A stretch of 64,000 nucleotides of DNA from Paludibacterium paludis. GTDB taxonomy: Bacteria; Pseudomonadota; Gammaproteobacteria; Burkholderiales; Chromobacteriaceae. Made by a program: the position numbers and the translations under genes. The notes below the pieces were generated by a model. It had not been told where the DNA came from. It did no database searches and saw only the letters and a list, made by a program, of their open reading frames with translations. This document shows, piece by piece, positions 50,900 through 59,954 of this stretch; the first letter of the stretch is position 1; each line of letters begins with the position of its first letter. Where the stretch lies: positions 4,005,733 to 4,069,732 of the forward strand of contig NZ_CP069161.1 in assembly GCF_018802605.1 (NCBI RefSeq), read 5' to 3'.

Positions 50900-50952
50900 G
50901 TCTTTCTCCTGAAATCCGGCGGTCCCGCCGCCTGTCAATATTGAACTATTAA

Positions 50953-50964
50953 ATAGCGCACGAT
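50953..50964. promoter_or_regulatory. Candidate OhrR operator upstream of ohr
   Basis: ATAGCGCACGAT, within an AT-rich stretch (50949-50970), is a near copy of the palindrome ATAGTGCACTAT before ohrR. Over 18 bases the two sites agree at about 14 positions when compared in the same orientation. It lies 54 bp upstream of the ohr start. Confidence 0.5.
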
Positions 50965-50990
50965 ATAAATGCCCCACAAACAGCGGAGAG

Positions 50991-51455
50991 CTAGCTGTCC
51001 AAAAGCCCGTCTCGCAGACCCGCCAAGGCATCGCGCAAGCCGGCCAGTTCATCGACAGGGAGCCTGCTTCGGCACAGCAGACTGCCCGGGATGGCGTGCG
51101 CGCTTTCCCGCAATGCCCGGCCGCTAGCGGTCAGTGAGACCAGCACGACACGTTCGTCCGCGCGGTCGCGCTCGCGGGTCAGCCAGCCGGCCGCCTCCAT
51201 GCGTTTGAGCAGCGGGGTCAGCGTGGCGGAGTCCAGATACAACCGGTGCCCGATTTCGGACACGGTCCGCCTGTCGTTTTCCCACAACACCAGAAACACC
51301 AGGTATTGCGGATAGGTGATGCCCAGCGGCTTGAGCGCGTCCCGGTAGACCTTGTTCATCGCAAGCGATGCCGAATACAGGGCGAAGCATAACTGGTCGT
51401 CCAGATTCAGAGAGGCGTTGCCGGATAGCGTCCGAGCGGTTTTGTGTGTGGTCAT
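50991..51455 (-). CDS. ohrR: MarR-family organic peroxide sensor OhrR
   Basis: The 154-residue winged-helix repressor has the peroxidatic Cys at Cys23 ([13 protein letters not shown]) and a second Cys at Cys128, which fits the two-Cys OhrR class that forms a disulfide on oxidation. It presumably represses itself and ohr through the palindromes at 51469 and 50953. The ribosome-binding site is weak (GGCGGT). Confidence 0.93.
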   Translation of the reverse strand: MTTHKTARTLSGNASLNLDDQLCFALYSASLAMNKVYRDALKPLGITYPQYLVFLVLWENDRRTVSEIGHRLYLDSATLTPLLKRMEAAGWLTRERDRADERVVLVSLTASGRALRESAHAIPGSLLCRSRLPVDELAGLRDALAGLRDGLLDS

Positions 51456-51468
51456 ACCGCCATATTAT

Positions 51469-51480
51469 ATAGTGCACTAT
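51469..51480. promoter_or_regulatory. Candidate OhrR operator upstream of ohrR
   Basis: ATAGTGCACTAT is a perfect twelve-base palindrome inside an AT-rich region, 14 bp before the ohrR start. A related imperfect copy lies upstream of ohr, so autoregulation is likely. Confidence 0.6.
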
Positions 51481-51512
51481 TTTATTGCAAGCAATAAGAA
51501 TTAATGAGCACG

Positions 51513-51541
51513 AAAAAACCCCGCCCGGGCAAGGGGCGGGG
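51513..51541 (-). terminator. Rho-independent terminator after pntB
   Basis: On the minus strand CCCCGCCC and GGGCGGGG form eight pairs around a six- to seven-base loop, followed by six T residues. It lies about 20 bp past the pntB stop and separates it from ohrR. Confidence 0.88.
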
Positions 51542-51562
51542 TGAATGGAGCGTGTCCGCGGC

Positions 51563-52933
51563 TTAATGCGCCACGCACTTGACCAGCTCTTCGACGACCT
51601 TTTTCGCATCGCCGAACACCATCATGGTCTTGTCCATGTAGAAAAGATCGTTATCCAGACCGGCGTAGCCGGCATTCATGGAACGCTTCACCACGATGAC
51701 GGTGCGGGCCTTGTGCGCCTCCAGGATCGGCATGCCATAGATCGGGCTGCTCTTGTCCTTCTGGGCCGCCGGGTTCACCACGTCATTGGCGCCGATCACC
51801 AGCACCACATCCGTGTTGGAGAAATCCGAATTGATTTCTTCCATTTCCTGTACGTGGTCATACGGCACCTCGGCTTCGGCAAGCAGCACATTCATGTGGC
51901 CCGGCATGCGGCCGGCCACCGGATGGATGGCGTAGCGCACCTTGACGCCCTGCTCGCCAAGCAGCTCGGCGAACTCCTGCAAGGCATGCTGCGCGCGCGA
52001 CACGGCAAGACCGTAGCCCGGCACGATGATCACCGAATCCGCGTGGCCCATCAGGAACGCCGCGTCTTCTGGCGAGCCGCTTTTGTAATGACGCGGGCCG
52101 CCCGGGCCGGCAGCGGTTTCGGCCACTTCCGCGCCGAAGCCGCCCAGCAGCACGGACACGATGGACCGGTTCATCGCGCGGCACATGATGTAGGACAGAA
52201 TCGCACCGGAGGAACCCACGCACGCGCCGCCGATGATCAGCACCGGGTTGTTGAGGGTAAAGCCGATACCGGCCGCCGCCCAGCCCGAATAGGAGTTGAG
52301 CATCGACACCACCACCGGCATGTCGGCGCCACCGATCGGAATGATCAGGGTCACACCCAGAACAAGGGCGATCGCGATCATGATCAGGAAAGCTCCCTGG
52401 CTGTCGGTGGCGAAATAGGCGAAACCGAACCCCACCATGGACAGGGCGAGCACCAGGTTCAGCAGGTGCTGGCCACTGAAATTGATGGCGCGCGAACCGA
52501 ACCGGCCCGACAGCTTGCCATAGGCGATCACGGAGGCGGTGAAGGTGATGGCCCCGATGAACGCGCCGATGAACAGCTCAACCTTCTGCACCGGGCTGTG
52601 CGTCAGGCCCGTATGGTAGATCGACGCCACGGCGATCAGCACGGCCGACAGACCGACCAGCGAGTGCATCGCGGCGACGAGCTCCGGCATGGCCGTCATT
52701 TCGACGGTGCGCGCGCGCCAGGCGCCGATCAGGCCCCCCGCCGCGATAGCGCCGCCGATCAGCGCCCACACCGGCTTGTCCATGATCAGGAAGGTGGTGA
52801 TCACGGCGATCAGCATCCCGACGATGCCGAACAGATTGCCGCGACGCGCCGAAGCCGGGGAGGACAGGCCCTTGAGCGCCAGGATGAAGAGCACCGCCGC
52901 GACGAGATAAAGAATTGCGGAAAGATTTTGCAT
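51563..52933 (-). CDS. pntB: NAD(P) transhydrogenase subunit beta
   Basis: The 456-residue product is the membrane and NADP(H)-binding subunit of the proton-translocating transhydrogenase, which makes NADPH from NADH using the proton gradient. About nine membrane segments fill residues 1-260. The soluble domain III (GYGLAVSRAQHAL, VLVIGANDVVNP) follows. It ends the operon pntAA-pntAB-pntB. Confidence 0.95.
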   Translation of the reverse strand: MQNLSAILYLVAAVLFILALKGLSSPASARRGNLFGIVGMLIAVITTFLIMDKPVWALIGGAIAAGGLIGAWRARTVEMTAMPELVAAMHSLVGLSAVLIAVASIYHTGLTHSPVQKVELFIGAFIGAITFTASVIAYGKLSGRFGSRAINFSGQHLLNLVLALSMVGFGFAYFATDSQGAFLIMIAIALVLGVTLIIPIGGADMPVVVSMLNSYSGWAAAGIGFTLNNPVLIIGGACVGSSGAILSYIMCRAMNRSIVSVLLGGFGAEVAETAAGPGGPRHYKSGSPEDAAFLMGHADSVIIVPGYGLAVSRAQHALQEFAELLGEQGVKVRYAIHPVAGRMPGHMNVLLAEAEVPYDHVQEMEEINSDFSNTDVVLVIGANDVVNPAAQKDKSSPIYGMPILEAHKARTVIVVKRSMNAGYAGLDNDLFYMDKTMMVFGDAKKVVEELVKCVAH

Positions 52934-52942
52934 GGTCGTCGC

Positions 52943-53236
52943 TTACCTCTTCTTCTTGAACATGTCGAGCATGCGCTGGGTCACAAGGAATCCCCCGAAA
53001 ATATTGATGCTCGCCAGGAAAATCCCGATGGCCCCGAGAACCGAGGTCAGGGTGATCGTCTCGCCGTTGATGTCGACGACCTGAAGCAGCGCGCCGACGA
53101 CGATGATGCCGGAAATGGCGTTGGTCACCGCCATCAACGGGGTGTGCAGGGCCGGGGTGACATTCCATACCACGTGATAACCGACAAAAACGGCCAGCAC
53201 GAAAATGGTCAGACTGATGATGAATGGATCCATCAT
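52943..53236 (-). CDS. pntAB: NAD(P) transhydrogenase subunit alpha, part 2
   Basis: This 97-residue membrane portion of the alpha subunit has three to four hydrophobic segments ([19 protein letters not shown] and others). Two adjacent ATG codons (53236 and 53233) share one GGAG site. It lies 9 bp upstream of pntB and 22 bp after pntAA. A separate polypeptide for this part is usual in alpha- and betaproteobacteria. Confidence 0.93.
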   Translation of the reverse strand: MMDPFIISLTIFVLAVFVGYHVVWNVTPALHTPLMAVTNAISGIIVVGALLQVVDINGETITLTSVLGAIGIFLASINIFGGFLVTQRMLDMFKKKR

Positions 53237-53258
53237 GAGAGCTCTCCTTTCGCCGAGG

Positions 53259-54380
53259 TCAGGCCGACGCGCCAAAGCGCACCGCACCCTCGTGGGTCAC
53301 GAGCGTGGCGGCCAGCAGATCGTCGTCGAGATTGATCGAAAACCCTTCCTTGGTCAGCATCAGCTGCAAGAAGGTCAGGAGGTTGCGCGCGAACAGGTTC
53401 GAGGCGTCGGCGGCGATGAGGCCCGGCAGATTCAGGGTTCCCACCACGCTCACACCATTCCCGGTCACCACCACCTCGCCCGGGCGGGTCTGGGCGACGT
53501 TGCCGCCGCTCTCCGCGGCGAGGTCGATGATCACGGAACCGGAGCGCATCGCTTCGACGGTCGCCGCTTCGATGAGGCGCGGAGCCGGTTTGCCCGGAAT
53601 CAGCGCCGTGGTGATGATGATGTCGGCCTGGCGGGCATGTTTGTCGACCAGTTCGCTCTGGCGGCGGCGGTAGTCTTCCGACATTTCGCGCGCGTACACG
53701 CCGTCGTTGGCGGCCTTTTCTTCGTCGGTCATCGGCACTTCGACGAATTTCGCTCCCAGCGACTCGACCTGTTCCTTGGTGGCGGGGCGCACATCGAAGG
53801 CCTCCACCACCGCGCCCAGGCGCTTGGCGGTGGCGATCGCCTGCAAGCCGGCCACGCCGACGCCGAGGATCAGGACGCGGGCCGGTTTCACGGTGCCCGC
53901 CGCGGTCATCAGCATCGGCATGAAGCGCGGATAATACTGAGTGGCCAGCAGCACCGCGCGGTAACCGGCGATGTTGTTCTGGGACGAAAGAATGTCCATG
54001 GACTGCGCGCGGGTCGTGCGCGGCAGCAGCTCCATCGCGAAAGCGGAGAGATTCTTCTCGGCCATGCGCGGCAGCAGGGGATTGGAATAGGGATTGAGCA
54101 GCGAAATGACGGCGGCGCCGGCACGGATCTCGTCGATCTCGTGGACGTCCAGCGGTCGGATTTTCAGCAGGATGTCGGCGTTGGCCAGTACGTCGGCGCG
54201 GCTGGCAAGCACGGTCGCGCCCGCGTCGGCGTAATCCTTGTCGGAAACGGCGGCCCGCAGGCCCGCCCCTTCCTCGACAACCACCTGATGTCCCAGGGCG
54301 ATGATTTTCCGGACGGTTTCCGGCGTCGCGGCTACGCGCGTCTCGCTGGCTGTTCGCTCGGCCACGATGGCGATGAGCAT
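53259..54380 (-). CDS. pntAA: NAD(P) transhydrogenase subunit alpha, part 1
   Basis: The 373-residue soluble NAD(H)-binding domain I resembles alanine dehydrogenase. The Rossmann motif is [21 protein letters not shown]. Active-site segments include SLLNPYSNP and the [12 protein letters not shown] loop. I chose ATG 54380 ([10 protein letters not shown]) with AGGAAAGGA upstream. It heads the three-gene operon; inverted repeats lie 83-160 bp upstream. Confidence 0.95.
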   Translation of the reverse strand: MLIAIVAERTASETRVAATPETVRKIIALGHQVVVEEGAGLRAAVSDKDYADAGATVLASRADVLANADILLKIRPLDVHEIDEIRAGAAVISLLNPYSNPLLPRMAEKNLSAFAMELLPRTTRAQSMDILSSQNNIAGYRAVLLATQYYPRFMPMLMTAAGTVKPARVLILGVGVAGLQAIATAKRLGAVVEAFDVRPATKEQVESLGAKFVEVPMTDEEKAANDGVYAREMSEDYRRRQSELVDKHARQADIIITTALIPGKPAPRLIEAATVEAMRSGSVIIDLAAESGGNVAQTRPGEVVVTGNGVSVVGTLNLPGLIAADASNLFARNLLTFLQLMLTKEGFSINLDDDLLAATLVTHEGAVRFGASA

Positions 54381-54462
54381 GGTTTTCCTTTCCTGAATGA
54401 CATGAAATCGATTCAAAAACGACGTTATCCAACTCCCGTGCCGCAGCGATTTCGAACGGACG

Positions 54463-54484
54463 TTTGAATTCAATGTAATTCAAA
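54463..54484. promoter_or_regulatory. Inverted repeat upstream of pntAA, candidate operator
   Basis: TTTGAATT (54463-54470) and AATTCAAA (54477-54484) are perfect complements with a six-base spacer, 83 bp upstream of the pntAA start. The symmetry and position suggest a repressor or activator site for the pnt operon. The regulator is unknown. Confidence 0.5.
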
Positions 54485-54513
54485 CTTTTGATAAGGCGCA
54501 ATATTTTTATAAA

Positions 54514-54538
54514 TTTGCGACATTATCCAATTCGCAAA
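54514..54538. repeat. Second inverted repeat upstream of pntAA
   Basis: TTTGCGA (54514-54520) and TCGCAAA (54532-54538) are perfect complements with an eleven-base spacer in AT-rich sequence. It may be part of the same control region; no known consensus was matched. Confidence 0.35.
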
Positions 54539-54739
54539 ATATGCTGCGACGCAACAGATGATAAAAGTTCGCCCACGCTATCCTAGTACAGAAGCCAGAG
54601 TGCTTGCCGTGACAAATATCAGGTTTTACTCATATTCAATGAGGCAACTAGCTTGCAACCCCACATTTAATGCAGAATAAATACCCATTACAGCGCGTTG
54701 ATATTACAGAAGAATTTTTGGATACAACAGAAAAAACCA

Positions 54740-54775
54740 CGCAAAAGGAGCCGCTGACCACTCGGCCACCCCGTC
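54740..54775 (-). other. tRNA-like 5' fragment
   Basis: On the minus strand the sequence reads GACGGGG, then TG, GCC, GAGTGGTCAGC, GGC: the acceptor 5' strand, bases 8-9 and D-arm of a class II (Ser/Leu/Tyr-type) tRNA. No anticodon arm, T-arm or matching 3' acceptor follows; the sequence turns T-rich instead. It begins inside the stop codon of the neighbouring binding protein. Chance cannot be excluded. Confidence 0.35.
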
Positions 54776-55541
54776 AAGGATGGGATCTACCTTCGATCGG
54801 AGCCAGCACTTTGGCGCCGAAACCTTCCAGAGTCATGGCGCGCAGCACGGCGGACAAACGGCTTTTGTGTGCCATGAAGGATGAGCGCCGCGACAGCCCG
54901 ACATAGCGGGGAACACTCAACTCGATATGGTAAGGGGTTTCGACAATCCTGCCTTCAAGGTGATGCCGACGAATCAGCCACCAGGCTTCGGCCCGGTTGA
55001 AAATGGCCGAATCCACGCGTCCGGCCGCCAGCTTTTGCATGTTGGACGGGCTGTCCGGCGCGCTATCCTTGGCCAGCTGGGTATCTTCATCAAAGCGGGG
55101 AAAATAGCGCACGCTGTCGACCACCCCGATATGCCGGCTCCGCAGATCGCCATAGTTGCGCAAAGGACGCGTATCGCCGCGGCTGACAAAAAACGCCATC
55201 ACGGCCGGCGGCGCGAAGGGCGGATCGAGAAACTCGATGACACGCCGGCGCTCTTCCGTTGGCGTGAATCCGAGCACGATATCCGCTTCGCCGCGCTCGA
55301 GCATGGCAAGACAGCGGCGCACGGGACAGACCCGGACTTCGAGGGGCACCCCCATGCGCCGCGCTATCTCGCTGGCGAAATCGAGGTAAGGACCGGAGGG
55401 ACGACCGTCGGCATCTGTGGCCAACCACGGGGGCAAGGTCTGGAAAACCATCACCAGGGGCGCGGCCCACGTGTTGGCCAGCGGAAGCGACAGACCGGCG
55501 AGCAGGCCCAGCATACGAACAACTCGAAGACGCATCGGCAT
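54774..55541 (-). CDS. Periplasmic solute-binding protein (SBP_bac_3 type)
   Basis: The 255-residue protein has a signal peptide (cleavage after TWA near residue 26) and the amino-acid-binding fold: PYLDFASEIARRMGVPLEV at the N-terminal lobe, then RYFPRF and the C-terminal lobe. An ABC permease or ATPase is not adjacent. Orphans of this type can act as sensors or serve distant transporters. An ATG at 55535 is an equally possible start. Two Cys near residues 72-77 (VCPVRRC) could form a disulfide. Its stop coincides with the tRNA-like fragment. Confidence 0.82.
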   Translation of the reverse strand: MPMRLRVVRMLGLLAGLSLPLANTWAAPLVMVFQTLPPWLATDADGRPSGPYLDFASEIARRMGVPLEVRVCPVRRCLAMLERGEADIVLGFTPTEERRRVIEFLDPPFAPPAVMAFFVSRGDTRPLRNYGDLRSRHIGVVDSVRYFPRFDEDTQLAKDSAPDSPSNMQKLAAGRVDSAIFNRAEAWWLIRRHHLEGRIVETPYHIELSVPRYVGLSRRSSFMAHKSRLSAVLRAMTLEGFGAKVLAPIEGRSHP

Positions 55542-55743
55542 GACAAAAGAGTGCGGAATATGGCGGAAGTTTCACATGCCGCATGAATTTCGCCAAGTGC
55601 AATTGTGTCAAGGTTTGCTCAAACGCAATGAACCCGCCCCACACCAACCCGTGTCATCAACGCTCGATCGCTAGCCCGCATGATTGGCGCGGTCTGCGAA
55701 GGCATGGCGGGTCCGGCCCGGACGGCGTTTTTCAAGCGGCAGT

Positions 55744-57255
55744 TCAACGGATCCGGCGCGCCACACACACCCCGCAGGCTGTCGCCAGCGCCACGACGGC
55801 CATGCCCCAGAAAAAATCCCGGCAGGCCATCAAGGTGGCCTGATGGTCGATCTCCCCGGCGAGGCGCAACAGCGCGGCGGGTTCCGGGTTGCCAAGCAGC
55901 CCCCAGGGATCCGGACCGCCCGCCGCCGTGCCGTAGCCCGGCCGTATCGCCGCGCTGGTCTCGGCCAGACGGCTGTAATGCAGATTGCCGCGCATCTGCA
56001 TGATGATCGTCGCCACCGACAATCCCACCGAATTGGCCACTTCGCGCATGGAGTTTTTCACTTGATAGGCATGGCTGAACACTTTTTCGTCAATGCCCCG
56101 GAATGTACTGGCGGCGGCCGTGCCCAGCGCGAACGGCATGAACAGGGTGTTGAGCAGGATCAACGGCCAGATCATCGACGACAGCGTGCTCTCCTGGCCA
56201 AGATCGCTCATCAGCCAGCCGAACGCGCACAAGCCTGCCAGGCTGACCAGCAGATAAGGTTTGAGGGCGGGCCAGCGCATCATCAAGGCAAGGTGCAGCG
56301 GAATCGTGAGCAATCCGGCCAGACTGGTCAGTCCGAGCGACCAGCCGCTCGCCGTGACCGGAAATCCGAGGCCCTGCACCATGAAAATCGGCAGAATGTA
56401 GTTGCTGGCCGACACCACCAGGTAGCCGAAGCCGTAGATGCCCATGCCCAGCCAATAACGCCGACTGGAAAACTCGGCATAGGAAATCAGCGGCGTCCGA
56501 TGACGCCAGTCAATCCACAGATAGGCCAGCAGCAGCATGGCGGCGAGTATGCCGGCCACCGCCAGCGAGGCGGGATGACCGAACAAGTCGTAGCGCGAGC
56601 GCTCCAGCATGAACTGCAGCAGGAACATGCCGAGCGTCAGCCACAGGATGGCCCAGGGATGCACCTTGTCGGGCTGCTCGTTTTCCACGGGCTCGTGCTC
56701 CGGCACGGAGTGCGCCACCATCCGGTCGACCAGCGCGGTCAGCGGCAGCATCACCCAGAACAACGCCCTCCAGGACCCCTGATCCAATAGCTCGGATGCC
56801 AGAATCGGAGCCAGCGCCGATCCCAGGGTAATGCCGAACGGAAGACACAGCAGCGCGGGGATGCGCTCCTTGCCGGAGTAATGGAGCACCTGAACGCGTG
56901 ACGCCGTGAAAAAAGCCGAGCCGCCGACGGCCTGCACCATACGCCCCGCGATAAACACGGGCACCGAGTGCGCCGTGGCGCACAACACGGCGCCGGCGGC
57001 GAACGCCAGCAAGGACAGCCTCAGCATGCGGCGATATCCCAGCGTCTGAACCAGATAGCGGTGTCCGAGAATCACCACGACGGCAACCGTGGCGTAGCAC
57101 GCGGCCGCCAGGCTGAATTCTTCCGGCGCGGCATCGATGCCGCCGGCGATGTAGCGCGAGGCGAACGACACCATGATGGTCTGCAGGTATTCCAGAAAGA
57201 CGATGAATACAATACAGGCGTGATGCCATGTGAATGCACGGGAACGAGGTGACAT
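55744..57255 (-). CDS. MFS drug exporter, DHA2 (14-TM) type
   Basis: The 503-residue product has about fourteen hydrophobic segments and a DHA2-like layout (GRMVQAVGGSAFF as motif C-like region). It probably expels a hydrophobic toxic compound by proton antiport. No adjacent membrane-fusion protein is present, unlike emrAB. I chose ATG 57255 because it opens with a short basic segment before the first helix; an in-frame TTG at 57276 is the alternative. It is divergent from a LysR regulator that likely controls it. Confidence 0.85.
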   Translation of the reverse strand: MSPRSRAFTWHHACIVFIVFLEYLQTIMVSFASRYIAGGIDAAPEEFSLAAACYATVAVVVILGHRYLVQTLGYRRMLRLSLLAFAAGAVLCATAHSVPVFIAGRMVQAVGGSAFFTASRVQVLHYSGKERIPALLCLPFGITLGSALAPILASELLDQGSWRALFWVMLPLTALVDRMVAHSVPEHEPVENEQPDKVHPWAILWLTLGMFLLQFMLERSRYDLFGHPASLAVAGILAAMLLLAYLWIDWRHRTPLISYAEFSSRRYWLGMGIYGFGYLVVSASNYILPIFMVQGLGFPVTASGWSLGLTSLAGLLTIPLHLALMMRWPALKPYLLVSLAGLCAFGWLMSDLGQESTLSSMIWPLILLNTLFMPFALGTAAASTFRGIDEKVFSHAYQVKNSMREVANSVGLSVATIIMQMRGNLHYSRLAETSAAIRPGYGTAAGGPDPWGLLGNPEPAALLRLAGEIDHQATLMACRDFFWGMAVVALATACGVCVARRIR

Positions 57256-57271
57256 GACGGGATTCGGGAAC

Positions 57272-57288
57272 GACAAAGCGGCATTGTC
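57272..57288. promoter_or_regulatory. Candidate LysR operator between the exporter and its regulator
   Basis: GACAA (57272-57276) and TTGTC (57284-57288) are complementary with a seven-base spacer, fitting a short dyad of LysR type in the 69 bp divergent gap. Support is modest. Confidence 0.3.
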
Positions 57289-57324
57289 CGGAAATCCTGG
57301 CCATCAGGGAAATCGATTGTCAAA

Positions 57325-58275
57325 ATGAGAGTCATGCAGAAAATCGATATCCATCACGGCGACTTGCGCCGCATCGACCTCAATCTTCTGGTCGCTTTCG
57401 ACGCCCTGATGCAGGAGCGCCATGTCAGCCGGGCCGCCGAGCGGCTGTTTCTCGGCCAGCCGGCCATGAGTCACATGCTGTCGCGCCTGCGGGACACGCT
57501 GAAAGACCCGCTGTTCGTGCGCAGCGGCAATCGCATGGAGCCCACCGCGCGCGCGCTGGAGCTCGCCCCGCGGATACGCCAGTGGCTCGACGAGGCCAAT
57601 GATTTTTTGTTTCGGGAAACCGATTTTGATCCGGCCGCCGTCACGGCCCGATTCAGCCTGTCCGCTCCCGATGGACTCGAAGCCCTGCTGTTTCCCTCGC
57701 TGATCGCCGCGTTGCGCGCCGAAGCGCCCGGTGTGCAACTGCGCTCCTTGCTGCTGGAAACCGACCAGCAACTCGCCGCGCTCGACCGCGACGAGGTCGA
57801 TCTGCTGTTCACCGCCGCGCCGCTGCCGCTGCGCGACTGGCACAACCACACGATACTCAGCGAGGCGGGGTTCTCCGCCGTGTATTCCCCGCGACAGACG
57901 ACGCTTCCGGACACCCCGACGCTCGCCGACCTCGCCGCCTGCGACCAATTGGTCAGCAGCCACCGCGGCACGGCGGCGGGCGTGGTCGACCACCTGTTCA
58001 CCGAGCGGGGCCTGACGCGCCGCATCGTTGCCCTTTCGGCGAGCCTGATGGCCACCGGCCACATCCTCAGCGAAGCGCCACTGATCTCAATTCAACCGAA
58101 TCTGTATCTCCCTTTATTCGCCGACCGGCCGGATCTGGTTCATGTTCCGCTCCCCAGCGAAGCGACCCTGTGCATCAACCTGGTCTGGCACCGGCGCAAC
58201 GATACCCATCCCCTGCATCGCTACCTGCGCGCGCTACTGATGCGCCACTTCGAGCAGCGGTTTCCCGCGGCCTAG
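57325..58275 (+). CDS. LysR-family transcriptional regulator
   Basis: The 316-residue protein has an N-terminal winged helix (residues about 15-75; LVAFDALMQERHVSRAAERL, SHMLSRLRD) and the LysR effector-binding domain. The NodD/SyrM-like opening DLRRIDLNLLVAFDAL is typical of a subgroup. An ATG at 57334 is also possible. It is divergent from the MFS exporter, which it probably regulates. Its 3' end overlaps the convergent exported protein by about 100 bp. Confidence 0.92.
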   Translation: MRVMQKIDIHHGDLRRIDLNLLVAFDALMQERHVSRAAERLFLGQPAMSHMLSRLRDTLKDPLFVRSGNRMEPTARALELAPRIRQWLDEANDFLFRETDFDPAAVTARFSLSAPDGLEALLFPSLIAALRAEAPGVQLRSLLLETDQQLAALDRDEVDLLFTAAPLPLRDWHNHTILSEAGFSAVYSPRQTTLPDTPTLADLAACDQLVSSHRGTAAGVVDHLFTERGLTRRIVALSASLMATGHILSEAPLISIQPNLYLPLFADRPDLVHVPLPSEATLCINLVWHRRNDTHPLHRYLRALLMRHFEQRFPAA

Positions 58276-58918
58276 ACAGAAGAGCCGGAACTTCCGCTTC
58301 ACCGGTGCGCATAGCAGACGATGGTTTGCAGACATCCACAGGCTTCACGTCTTCCACGGGTTGCAGTTCGGTCGAGTCTTGCGACGCGACGATTTCTCTT
58401 ATTTGGTAATGGCAACGCTTTTTCTCCTCGTCGACATCGAGGAAAGCCTCATACTCCTTTCCCGCCTTGGGAATGAAGCTATACGCGCTTAATGGGCACT
58501 CGTATCCAGGCCCGGCGCCACTGGTCATCATCACCGTCAAGGGCTGACCGGCGTCAATGTGATATTCCTTGAAAAACGCTTTAGAGGCCAAACCGTGTCG
58601 TTCGGATAGACGCTTGGTGGTCGGGCTCTCGGGCATACCGATGCGGGTATTCGATATCGTTCCGATAAAAGAAGAGAGTGCCGCGCCGAGGGTCGACACC
58701 ACTTCGGCGTTCGGAGGGCTGAAAAACCCAAGCTGGTAGCAGGCCTGGTTACGGTAGAACCACATCCCCGATCCGTTCTGACTGAACAGCCGGATCCGGG
58801 CGGTTTTCACCGGCTCTTGCTGTTGCGTCTCTTCAGCCTGGGCCTTGCCAGAAACACACAATGCGGAGCTGACCAGCACGGAGGAAACGCATGCCAAAAG
58901 CATTTTTTTATACACCAT
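58175..58918 (-). CDS. Exported protein of unknown function with a doubtful C-terminus
   Basis: The 247-residue frame has a signal peptide (hydrophobic MLLACVSSVLVSSALCVSG, cleavage after AQA near residue 28). I chose ATG 58918; a TTG at 58924 is the alternative. The mature part to about residue 195 has several Cys (for example ACYQLG, YECPLS, KRCHY, DVCKP) that may form disulfides. The last ~35 codons lie antisense to the end of the LysR gene and look like read-through sequence, so the original stop may have been lost. No family was recognised. Confidence 0.65.
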   Translation of the reverse strand: MVYKKMLLACVSSVLVSSALCVSGKAQAEETQQQEPVKTARIRLFSQNGSGMWFYRNQACYQLGFFSPPNAEVVSTLGAALSSFIGTISNTRIGMPESPTTKRLSERHGLASKAFFKEYHIDAGQPLTVMMTSGAGPGYECPLSAYSFIPKAGKEYEAFLDVDEEKKRCHYQIREIVASQDSTELQPVEDVKPVDVCKPSSAMRTGEAEVPALLSRPRETAARSGASVARAGSDAGDGYRCAGARPG

Positions 58919-59954
58919 TTTCAACCCATTTCATTTAAATCAGCTTATCGACCACAGCCTAAATCGAATCGGTCCAATGGGCCATGACAAAAATTACCCG
59001 GATTGAATCCGCGCCATCCGTCACGGCATGGTGCAGGCAGTAATCGGGAGGCGGCATGCATTCTGTCGGAACAAGACAATGCGCAACGCCGCCATCACCC
59101 CAGCGATACCGGCGGCATGTAAGGTATGCCCACCTCTCATGCGCATTCATGATGAAAGAGAACCGAGATGTCGCCACTACCCTATTCGCTAGCCGCCAGC
59201 CTCGTTTTCGCCATGACGGCGCCACGGTGTCCACTCAGCAAATCCACGCATGCCCCGATGTCGCGGGCATTGCCCAGATTTGCGGTGCAAGGCAGGGTTG
59301 TACTTAATGAGGCCGCCGCGAGAGGAGGGGAAAATGGATCGGAGAAAATAGCATGGCCAGAGTGGGCGATCTGGCGAAAATGGCATTCGACAGCGCTTAT
59401 CTCCTGAACAACAGGACACCACGATTCGTGAGCTGCGACTACATACACAACAAGGGAATAAGGGTTCGGATGGCACTCTTCACTGACGTACCGGCAACAG
59501 CGCTTGGCAATGCGTGGAGCGATGAGCCACAACGGGACGGAAGCACGCTGCCCGGCTGCCGCGGACCGGTTGCTTCCCGCTGCACCTTCACGCATCCCGC
59601 ATTGATGCGGGGATGGCTTGGCGCCGGCAATGCCAGTCAGGCAGGATGATGCGGCACAACGTGCGGCTCATTTCCCGGCAACGCATCAGACATTGCCCTA
59701 CGCTTGAACTCCGGGCCGCAAGCGGGGAGACGGACACGCCAACCGCAGAGGAATCAAAGGCAGCAGGCCAACGATGATGCAGACCCGGCTCCAGAAGTCC
59801 GAGTAAAGAATGCGCATAGGGAATCAGAAACGCCGCCGCGAACACCGTGGTACCTCATGATGCCGAGTGCGCTGCCAGGCAGCCCGGCGAGGCCGACGGT
59901 CATCAGCAAGCCCCTGGGCAATACCGGGAATAAGGCGACTTACCGGGCGGCGAC
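58919..59954. other. Gene-poor region upstream of mnmE 3' end
   Basis: About 1 kb without a convincing gene. Open frames here are short and in conflicting directions. A plus-strand frame at 59353-59649 (98 codons, GGAGA eight bases upstream) is the best candidate but has no recognisable domain. A minus-strand frame at 59698-59817 encodes a hydrophobic stretch (FWSRVCIIVGLLPLIPL) like the end of a transporter. The region may be the relic of decayed genes. Confidence 0.5.

Larger units (their letters stand above)
54381..54773. other. AT-rich intergenic region upstream of pntAA
   Basis: About 390 bp with no convincing gene and markedly higher AT content than its surroundings. It holds two inverted repeats (54463-54484 and 54514-54538) and, at its right end, a tRNA-like 5' fragment. 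The stretch from 54545 to 54735 contains nothing I can identify. Confidence 0.6.

Noticed and set aside
52943..54380. A frameshift in pntA
   Set aside because: The two parts of the alpha subunit have separate starts and ribosome-binding sites, a normal split in this bacterial group.
54690..54775. A complete tRNA gene on the minus strand
   Set aside because: Only the acceptor 5' strand and D-arm are present. No anticodon arm, T-arm or 3' acceptor follows.
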